Assembly: GCA_015490315.1 (NCBI GenBank)
Contig: WFYB01000015.1
Location: 1-6,518, forward strand
Origin: Sulfurovum sp.
Lineage (GTDB): Bacteria; Campylobacterota; Campylobacteria; Campylobacterales; Sulfurovaceae
Reading direction: 5' to 3'
DNA length: 6,518 bases
Shown: one piece after another, positions 1 through 4,889 of the stretch
How the letters are laid out: each line of letters begins with the position of its first letter
Position numbering within the stretch: the first letter of the stretch is position 1
Made by a program: the position numbers and the translations under genes
Notes under the pieces: generated by a model
The model's input: the letters and a program-made list of their open reading frames with translations, nothing else
What the model was told of the DNA's origin: nothing
Databases searched by the model: none

Positions 1-463
1 CAAAAGCAACGGGATGGATGAAGCGGTCAAAGCCTTTGCCAAAAGTGATAAACCCCTACTTGGCATCTGTCTGGGCATGCAGCTGCTTTTTGAGAGCAGC
101 GAAGAGTTCGACAATCATCAAGGACTGGGGCTCATCCCCGGCAAAGTGGTAGCCTTTGATGAGAGCCGTTTTGATCATCCTCTGAAAGTGCCGCATATGG
201 GATGGAATGAACTCTTTGTCCAAACCTCAACACTCAACGCTCAACGCTCAGCACTTTTTGAAGGACTGCCAAACGATTTCTATCTCTATTTTGTCCACTC
301 CTACCATGCAGTGTGTGACGATACCTATGCGATCGGCAAAACACACTACGGCTATAAGTTTGTCAGCGCCGTACAAAACGGCAACATCTACGGCATCCAG
401 CCCCACCCGGAAAAGAGCCATAAAAATGGTCTAAAAATTATAGAAAATTTCACAAAGCTATAG
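1..463 (+). CDS. hisH: Imidazole glycerol phosphate synthase, glutamine amidotransferase subunit HisH (5' truncated by window edge)
   Basis: HisH hydrolyses glutamine and passes ammonia to HisF, which makes imidazole glycerol phosphate and AICAR in histidine biosynthesis; it is cytosolic. The open frame runs in from the left edge (first full codon at position 2), so the ATG at 14 is internal and about 50 N-terminal residues are missing. This is a class I glutamine amidotransferase. The nucleophile elbow GICLGMQLLF has its Cys codon at 68-70. VPHMGWNEL and YFVHSYH are family motifs. The remaining catalytic His and Glu lie in QPHPEKS, codons 404-406 and 410-412, so the triad is intact. Between VPHMGWNEL and the following ALFEGLP the chain carries a few extra residues (QTSTLNAQRS) encoded by a 7-bp tandem repeat. 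The stop overlaps the Shine-Dalgarno of the small ORF that follows. The family call is very secure. Confidence 0.96.
   Translation, partial: KSNGMDEAVKAFAKSDKPLLGICLGMQLLFESSEEFDNHQGLGLIPGKVVAFDESRFDHPLKVPHMGWNELFVQTSTLNAQRSALFEGLPNDFYLYFVHSYHAVCDDTYAIGKTHYGYKFVSAVQNGNIYGIQPHPEKSHKNGLKIIENFTKL
225..252 (+). repeat. Heptanucleotide tandem repeat inside hisH
   Basis: Four consecutive 7-bp units are visible: CCTCAAC, ACTCAAC, GCTCAAC, GCTCAGC (core CTCAAC). They encode part of TSTLNAQRS between the conserved VPHMGWNEL and YFVHSYH blocks. A unit of 7 is not a multiple of 3, so gain or loss of one copy would shift the frame; only changes of three units keep hisH intact. The region probably tolerates insertion as a surface loop, which is inference. 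Confidence 0.7.
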
Positions 464-465
464 GA
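462..465 (+). promoter_or_regulatory. Ribosome-binding site of the small ORF between hisH and hisA
   Basis: AGGA overlaps the hisH stop codon (TAG 461-463) and sits 6 nt ahead of the ATG at 472, which is ideal spacing. It is the main reason for treating the small ORF as potentially translated. It would let ribosomes finishing hisH restart at once. Confidence 0.55.
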
Positions 466-471
466 ACGTAA

Positions 472-552
472 ATGCAACCAAAATCAATAAAAGCATTGCA
501 AAGCAATGCATACCAACACTATTCACTCCATTTGACACGAGGTGTCAAATGA
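472..552 (+). CDS. Small ORF (26 aa) linking hisH to hisA, possible leader or coupling peptide
   Basis: This open frame of 26 codons plus TGA fills almost the whole spacer between hisH and hisA. It starts 8 nt after the hisH stop with AGGA at good spacing, and its TGA (550-552) overlaps the hisA ATG as ATGA, the same junction seen between hisA and prmA. The peptide begins MQPKSIKALQ and ends HLTRGVK. It is basic, has no hydrophobic segment and matches no family I recognise. It has two His codons (16 and 20), separated by three other codons, so it does not look like a classical histidine attenuator peptide. Both inverted repeats of the spacer lie within it, so it may be a by-product of a palindromic element. 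Its role, if any, is probably to carry ribosomes through the hairpin covering the hisA start. Expression is unproven. Confidence 0.45.
   Translation: MQPKSIKALQSNAYQHYSLHLTRGVK
493..509 (+). repeat. Perfect 7-bp inverted repeat, AAA loop, in the hisH-hisA spacer
   Basis: GCATTGC (493-499) and GCAATGC (503-509) are exact reverse complements separated by AAA. No T-run follows, so it does not look like an intrinsic terminator. It lies 19 nt upstream of the larger palindrome over the hisA start and could form a small RNA hairpin. Confidence 0.6.
529..551 (+). promoter_or_regulatory. Perfect 10-bp palindrome enclosing the hisA ribosome-binding site and start codon
   Basis: The arms CATTTGACAC (529-538) and GTGTCAAATG (542-551) are exact reverse complements around the triplet GAG (539-541). 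The hisA Shine-Dalgarno GAGG (539-542) is formed by the loop and the first base of the 3' arm, 6 nt before the ATG. The hisA start codon (549-551) is the last three bases of the 3' arm and pairs with CAT at 529-531. As RNA this would present the ribosome-binding site in the loop but hide the start codon in the stem; as DNA it is a good dimeric operator shape. The symmetry is read directly from the sequence; either function is inference. Confidence 0.65.
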
Positions 553-1298
553 CAATCCTCCCCGCAATCGACCTCAAAGACGGCAAAGCCGTCAGACTCT
601 CCAAAGGTCTGATGGACTCAGCCAAGATCTACAGTGACGAGCCGTGGCAGGTTGCCAAACGTTTTGAGGAACTGGGCAGCGAATGGGTGCATCTGGTCGA
701 CCTCAACGGTGCCTTTGCCGGAAAACCGGAAAACCTTGAACAGATCAAAAAGATCCGCCAAAACTGTAATCTCAAACTCGAACTTGGCGGCGGTATCCGT
801 GACGAGGAGACTATCAAAATGTATCTGGATCTCGGTATCGACCGATTGATTTTGGGCTCTGTAGCGGTAAGAGATCCTGAGTTTGTCAAAGCGATGGCTG
901 CGAAGTACCCCATCGTTGTCGGTATCGATGCGATCGACGGCATGGTGGCAGTCGAAGGGTGGGCAGAAACATCGGACATGAAAGCGACTGACCTTGCCAA
1001 GGAGTTTGCAGCCTGCGGTGTAGAGGCGATCATCTGTACCGATGTGGGGCGTGACGGTATGATGACTGGCGTCAATATCGACTTTACCCTCTCCATCAAA
1101 GAGGCTTCCGGGCTTGAGACGATCGCCAGCGGCGGTCTGAAGGATATGAACGATATCAGGGCATTGCTCGATGCAGGTATCGACGGTACCATCGTTGGTA
1201 AAGCCTTCTATGAGGGCACCCTCGACCTTGAAGAGGCATTCAAAGCTGCCCAAGAAGCATCTATTAGCAGAGATCCTGCGCAAAAAGGTTCCAAATGA
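549..1298 (+). CDS. hisA: Phosphoribosylformimino-5-aminoimidazole carboxamide ribotide isomerase HisA
   Basis: HisA catalyses the Amadori isomerisation of ProFAR to PRFAR, the substrate of the HisF-HisH synthase; it is a cytosolic (beta-alpha)8 barrel. The 249 residues are close to the usual 240-250. The N-terminus PAIDLKDGKAVRL contains the catalytic Asp8, VVGIDAIDG the second Asp (127), and ICTDVGRDGMMTG the catalytic Thr164; these numbers coincide with those of the Thermotoga enzyme. Phosphate-binding glycines are in LGGGIRD (79-85), IASGG (192-196) and VGKAFYEG (216-223). The start is fixed by this canonical N-terminus and by GAGG 6 nt upstream. The last residues (ASISRDPAQKGSK) are a short non-conserved tail. 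The ATG overlaps the stop of a small upstream ORF, and the TGA overlaps the prmA ATG as ATGA. The start codon lies in a perfect palindrome, which may make translation depend on upstream ribosomes. Confidence 0.98.
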   Translation: MTILPAIDLKDGKAVRLSKGLMDSAKIYSDEPWQVAKRFEELGSEWVHLVDLNGAFAGKPENLEQIKKIRQNCNLKLELGGGIRDEETIKMYLDLGIDRLILGSVAVRDPEFVKAMAAKYPIVVGIDAIDGMVAVEGWAETSDMKATDLAKEFAACGVEAIICTDVGRDGMMTGVNIDFTLSIKEASGLETIASGGLKDMNDIRALLDAGIDGTIVGKAFYEGTLDLEEAFKAAQEASISRDPAQKGSK

Positions 1299-2119
1299 AA
1301 GCAACCTACCATGAACTCACCGTCACGCTCAATGACGATCTCGTAGAGTTTGTTGCCGACTTCATCGCCAATATCGCCGGAGACGGTGTAGAGCTTGGCG
1401 AAGACAAGATCATAGTACGCAATGAAAACGATTTAACATTCGTTAAAGATGCCCTAGTATCTTTGGAGGGTACCTTGGGTGATGCTTTGGGGATGCATTA
1501 CCAACTCGAAGAGAAAGAGAATCAGGACTGGATCAAAAAGTACCAAGAGTCTGTCCAACCGATCGAAGCCGGAAAATTCTATATCTTCCCAAGCTGGTAT
1601 CCTCCCAAAGAGGATCTGATCAATATCAAGATCGATCCGGCACTGGCGTTTGGTTCGGGGCATCATGCCACGACCTACTCCTGTCTTGAAGCCCTCAGTA
1701 AGTATGTCGATGAAGGGGATCGTGTAGTCGATGTAGGATGCGGCTCGGGGATACTCGGACTTGCCGCTGCAAAACTCGGAGCTGAGGTAGATCTCTGCGA
1801 TACCGACCCGCTCTCTGTGCAGAGCACGGAAGAGAACTTTCGTCTCAACAATGAGAGTTATGCTAAACTATGGGAAGGTTCGGTCGATAAAGCAAAGCAA
1901 AGCTATAATGTCGTCATTGCCAATATCATAGCGGATGTTCTGCGTTTTATCGCACCTGATCTCAAGAAATCTCTCAACGCTGACGGACACTTGATTCTTT
2001 CAGGAATTTTGGATAAAAAAGAGGAGCGTGTCAAAGAGTCTTTCGAGGATTTGACACTGCTTGAGAGAACGTTAAAGGATGAGTGGGTCACCCTCGTCTA
2101 TACAAAGGATAAAGCATAA
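1295..2119 (+). CDS. prmA: Ribosomal protein L11 methyltransferase PrmA
   Basis: PrmA uses S-adenosylmethionine to trimethylate amino groups of ribosomal protein L11 in the cytosol. At 274 residues it is slightly shorter than the roughly 290 of the E. coli protein. The N-terminal third (about 1-70) is the divergent substrate-recognition domain. Family signatures follow: ENQDWIKKYQESVQPI (75-90), FPSW (98-101), DPALAFGSGHHATT (114-127), the SAM-binding motif VVDVGCGSGILGLAAAKLGA (144-163), the acidic DTDP (169-172) and NVVIANIIADVL (205-216). FGSGHHATT replaces the more common FGTGTHPTT; I recall this form from Campylobacterota, so it is lineage-typical. The start is supported by AAAGG (1284-1288) 6 nt upstream and by the ATGA overlap with hisA. 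The stop shares one base with the ftsH start (TAATG), with AAAGGA (2104-2109) near the end of prmA serving as the ftsH ribosome-binding site. Confidence 0.94.
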   Translation: MKATYHELTVTLNDDLVEFVADFIANIAGDGVELGEDKIIVRNENDLTFVKDALVSLEGTLGDALGMHYQLEEKENQDWIKKYQESVQPIEAGKFYIFPSWYPPKEDLINIKIDPALAFGSGHHATTYSCLEALSKYVDEGDRVVDVGCGSGILGLAAAKLGAEVDLCDTDPLSVQSTEENFRLNNESYAKLWEGSVDKAKQSYNVVIANIIADVLRFIAPDLKKSLNADGHLILSGILDKKEERVKESFEDLTLLERTLKDEWVTLVYTKDKA

Positions 2120-4152
2120 TGGCAAATCAGAACAACAACCAAAACAATGATAATAACAACAATAACTTTTTCAACAACAACCCGCTTTTGGCATTTGCGA
2201 TCTTTTCGATCGTGATCATCCTGCTTTTCAAGACCTTTATCGGTGAAGGCAATCAGGGTCTTGGAGAGATGATCAACAACAAACAGCACATCAGCATCAC
2301 CAAAAGTGTCAAATACTCCGATATCAAAGATAAGATCGAAGAGGGCAATGTCAAAGATGTCAAGCTGACCCCAACAACGATCGAGGCGATCGCCGAAGAG
2401 GATGGGCGTAAAGTACGTTACATTGCCCAAAATGTCCCTACATACGACAAAGAGCTTATCCCGCTGCTTGAGAAGAAGAAGATTCCTTACGAAGGGATCA
2501 TGGGCGGCGGATTTGTCTCCGAACTGCTCAGCTCACTGCTGCCGATCCTGATCTTTTTTGCGATCTGGATCTTCCTTGCCAAGCGTATGTCCAAAGGGAT
2601 GGGCGGCGGCATCCTCGGTGCCGGCAAAGCAGACAAACTAATCAACTCCGAGAAACCCGATACGAAGTTTGATGATGTACAGGGGGTCGAAGAGGCAAAA
2701 GATGAGGTCAAAGAGATCGTTGACTTCCTCAAATTCCCCGAACGCTACATCGAACTGGGTGCCAAGATCCCCAAAGGGGTCCTCCTTGTAGGACCTCCTG
2801 GTACAGGGAAGACCCTCCTTGCCAAGGCAGTTGCAGGAGAGGCATCGGTACCTTTCTTCTCTGTCAGCGGATCAAGCTTTATCGAGATGTTTGTCGGTGT
2901 GGGAGCAAGTCGTGTACGCGACCTCTTCGCACAGGCTAAAAAAGAAGCCCCCTCAATCATCTTTATCGATGAGATCGATGCGATCGGTAAGAGTAGAGCA
3001 AGCGGTGGTCAAATGGGTGGCAATGACGAAAGAGAGCAGACACTCAACCAGTTGCTCGCTGAGATGGACGGCTTTGGTACCGACACGCCTGTCATTGTCC
3101 TTGCTGCTACCAACCGTCCGGAGACACTCGATGCCGCGCTACTGCGTGCAGGACGTTTTGACAGACAGGTACTTGTAGACAAACCTGACTTTGAAGGGCG
3201 TCTTGCTATTCTCAAAGTCCACTCCAAAGATGTCAAGCTCGCGCCAAATGTCGATCTTGAGGTGGTTGCCAAACAGACGGCCGGGCTTGCAGGTGCAGAC
3301 CTTGCCAACATCATCAACGAAGCTGCCCTTCTTGCGGGACGCCAAAACAAAAAGCAGATCGAGCAGGAAGATCTGCTCGAAGCGATCGAACGCTCTTTTG
3401 TCGGACTGGAAAAGAAAAACCGCAAGATCAACGAAATGGAGAAAAACATCGTTGCACACCACGAGAGCGGTCATGCACTGATGGCAGAGCTGACCAAAGG
3501 TGCCACCCGTGTCACCAAAGTCTCCATCATCCCAAGAGGTCTGGGTGCACTGGGCTATACACTCCATCTTCCTGACGAAGAGGAGCGTTTCCTCAAACAG
3601 AAGCATGAGTTGATGGCAGAGGTCGATGTATTGCTGGGTGGACGTGCTGCCGAAGAGATCTTCATCGGTGAGATCAGTACAGGAGCGGGCAATGACCTTG
3701 ACCGTGCCACAGCGATCCTCAAAGATATGATCACGGTATATGGTATGAGTGATGTTGCCGGACTGATGGTACTCAAGCGCCACGAAAACTCCTTCCTCGG
3801 AGGCGGAGGCGTCACCACTGAATACAGTGAAAAGATGGCGGAAGAGATAGATGAGTTTATCAAGCGTACCCTCAATGAACGCTACAACTATGTCAAAGAG
3901 ACCCTCAAAGAGTATGAAGAGGCGATCAGAGAGATGGCAAGAGTACTGCTCGATGTAGAAGTGATCGAAGGAGAAACCGTACGCAAGATCATCGAGGAGT
4001 TCGAAAAGAAACATAACAAAAAGTCGCGTCTCGCCCACCCTTCCAAAAAAGCAGATGCAGCTCAGGATACACAAGAAAAGCCGGACAACACAAACGAATC
4101 GGAAACGGACGGATCTGACAATGACAATGGCGGAGATGAGAGCAAAGCATAG
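2119..4152 (+). CDS. ftsH: ATP-dependent zinc metalloprotease FtsH
   Basis: FtsH is a hexameric inner-membrane AAA+ protease that extracts and degrades damaged membrane proteins and short-lived regulators. The 677 residues are near the usual 610-680. In order: an Asn-rich cytosolic start (3-21), a first membrane segment (about 22-41), a periplasmic domain (about 42-130), a second membrane segment (about 133-154) and the AAA module. That module has Walker A GPPGTGKT (225-232), pore loop FVG (258-260), Walker B IIFIDEID (280-287), and the second region of homology with arginine fingers R343 and R346. The protease domain has the zinc site HESGH (448-452), the probable third ligand D526 in TGAGND, and a hydrophilic D/N/E-rich tail (about 640-677). 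LLRAGR has Ala where many homologues have Pro, and HESGH replaces the common HEAGH; neither should impair catalysis. All key residues are present. It overlaps prmA by one base and is followed 3 nt later by pssA. Confidence 0.98.
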   Translation: MANQNNNQNNDNNNNNFFNNNPLLAFAIFSIVIILLFKTFIGEGNQGLGEMINNKQHISITKSVKYSDIKDKIEEGNVKDVKLTPTTIEAIAEEDGRKVRYIAQNVPTYDKELIPLLEKKKIPYEGIMGGGFVSELLSSLLPILIFFAIWIFLAKRMSKGMGGGILGAGKADKLINSEKPDTKFDDVQGVEEAKDEVKEIVDFLKFPERYIELGAKIPKGVLLVGPPGTGKTLLAKAVAGEASVPFFSVSGSSFIEMFVGVGASRVRDLFAQAKKEAPSIIFIDEIDAIGKSRASGGQMGGNDEREQTLNQLLAEMDGFGTDTPVIVLAATNRPETLDAALLRAGRFDRQVLVDKPDFEGRLAILKVHSKDVKLAPNVDLEVVAKQTAGLAGADLANIINEAALLAGRQNKKQIEQEDLLEAIERSFVGLEKKNRKINEMEKNIVAHHESGHALMAELTKGATRVTKVSIIPRGLGALGYTLHLPDEEERFLKQKHELMAEVDVLLGGRAAEEIFIGEISTGAGNDLDRATAILKDMITVYGMSDVAGLMVLKRHENSFLGGGGVTTEYSEKMAEEIDEFIKRTLNERYNYVKETLKEYEEAIREMARVLLDVEVIEGETVRKIIEEFEKKHNKKSRLAHPSKKADAAQDTQEKPDNTNESETDGSDNDNGGDESKA

Positions 4153-4155
4153 CCC

Positions 4156-4872
4156 ATGAAAAAAGCCAACCTTATCTACATCCTTCCCAATCTATTTACT
4201 GCGAGCAGTATCTTTGTGGGTGTGATAAGTATGGTAGAGGCAAGCAAAGGCAATTTCGTCACTGCCTCATGGCTTATCCTGCTGGCACTTGTCTTTGACG
4301 GTCTTGATGGGCGTATCGCACGTATGACCAACACCACAAGCAAATTTGGCGTAGAGTTTGACTCTCTGGCGGATATCGTCTCTTTTGGAGTCGCGCCTGC
4401 GATGCTACTCTACTTTTTCGCCGGAGACGCATTTGGACGTTTCGGTATTCTCGTCTCTGCGCTTTATGTGATCTTCGGAGCCATACGCCTTGCACGGTTC
4501 AATATCTCTACCGCAAAAACAGATCCCAATGTCTTCATCGGTCTGCCTATCCCTACCGCCGCTATCTTTATCTCCATGTGGATTCTTCTCTTTGTCAAAT
4601 ACGGGCTCGAAGATTTTAGGATCGTGCTGCTGCTGCTCGCTCTGGGGGTCGCTGTCCTGATGGTCAGCAACTTTCGTTATCCCTCATTCAAAAAAGTCCA
4701 GCTTGACAAACCGATGGTCTTCAAGACGATGATCATCCTCGTACTTGCCGCTTCTCTGCTCTATCTTTTCGCCGCTGAAGGGTTTGCGCTGATCATACTC
4801 GCCTATGTGCTCTACGGTCCTCTGAGAGGCATGCGTACCCTCTCCCTTCGCCAAACAAGATTCAAACGCTAA
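4156..4872 (+). CDS. pssA: CDP-diacylglycerol--serine O-phosphatidyltransferase
   Basis: This integral inner-membrane enzyme joins CDP-diacylglycerol and L-serine to give phosphatidylserine and CMP, the committed step toward phosphatidylethanolamine. The CDP-alcohol phosphatidyltransferase signature DxxDGxxAR(x8)GxxxDxxxD is complete: D48, D51, G52, A55, R56, G65, D69 and D73. The motifs RLARFN (111-116) and FIGLPIPTAA (127-136) point to the serine-transferring class II (PssA) subgroup over PgsA. About six to eight hydrophobic segments span the 238 residues, the usual length for this type, and the C-terminus is basic. The start follows the ftsH stop by 3 nt. No strong Shine-Dalgarno is seen (only a distant GAGAG at 4138-4142), so translation is probably coupled to ftsH. 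No phosphatidylserine decarboxylase gene is in the window. Confidence 0.94.
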   Translation: MKKANLIYILPNLFTASSIFVGVISMVEASKGNFVTASWLILLALVFDGLDGRIARMTNTTSKFGVEFDSLADIVSFGVAPAMLLYFFAGDAFGRFGILVSALYVIFGAIRLARFNISTAKTDPNVFIGLPIPTAAIFISMWILLFVKYGLEDFRIVLLLLALGVAVLMVSNFRYPSFKKVQLDKPMVFKTMIILVLAASLLYLFAAEGFALIILAYVLYGPLRGMRTLSLRQTRFKR

Positions 4873-4889
4873 CGGCGCGTGTCTGTTGC

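Noticed and set aside
439..444. TATAGA near the end of hisH as a -10 box for hisA
   Set aside because: It is in AT-rich coding sequence with no supporting -35 or spacing evidence; too weak to list.
506..535. Nine-codon ORF with two His codons before hisA, as a histidine attenuator
   Set aside because: Only two separated His codons, no good ribosome-binding site, and no terminator with a T-run downstream.
618..1304. 228-codon minus-strand open frame opposite hisA
   Set aside because: It is an antisense shadow of a certain gene; the translation resembles no known protein.
1904..1909. TATAAT inside prmA as a promoter for ftsH
   Set aside because: No plausible -35 at the right distance and it is over 200 nt from ftsH; chance occurrence in coding sequence is likelier.
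3139..4074. 311-codon open frame on the minus strand opposite ftsH
   Set aside because: It lies wholly inside ftsH, has no recognisable family or ribosome-binding context, and is explained by the codon bias of the sense gene.
4824..4844. GAGAGG/CCTCTC stem near the end of pssA as a terminator
   Set aside because: Only 6 bp with a 9-nt loop, inside the coding region, and no T-run follows.
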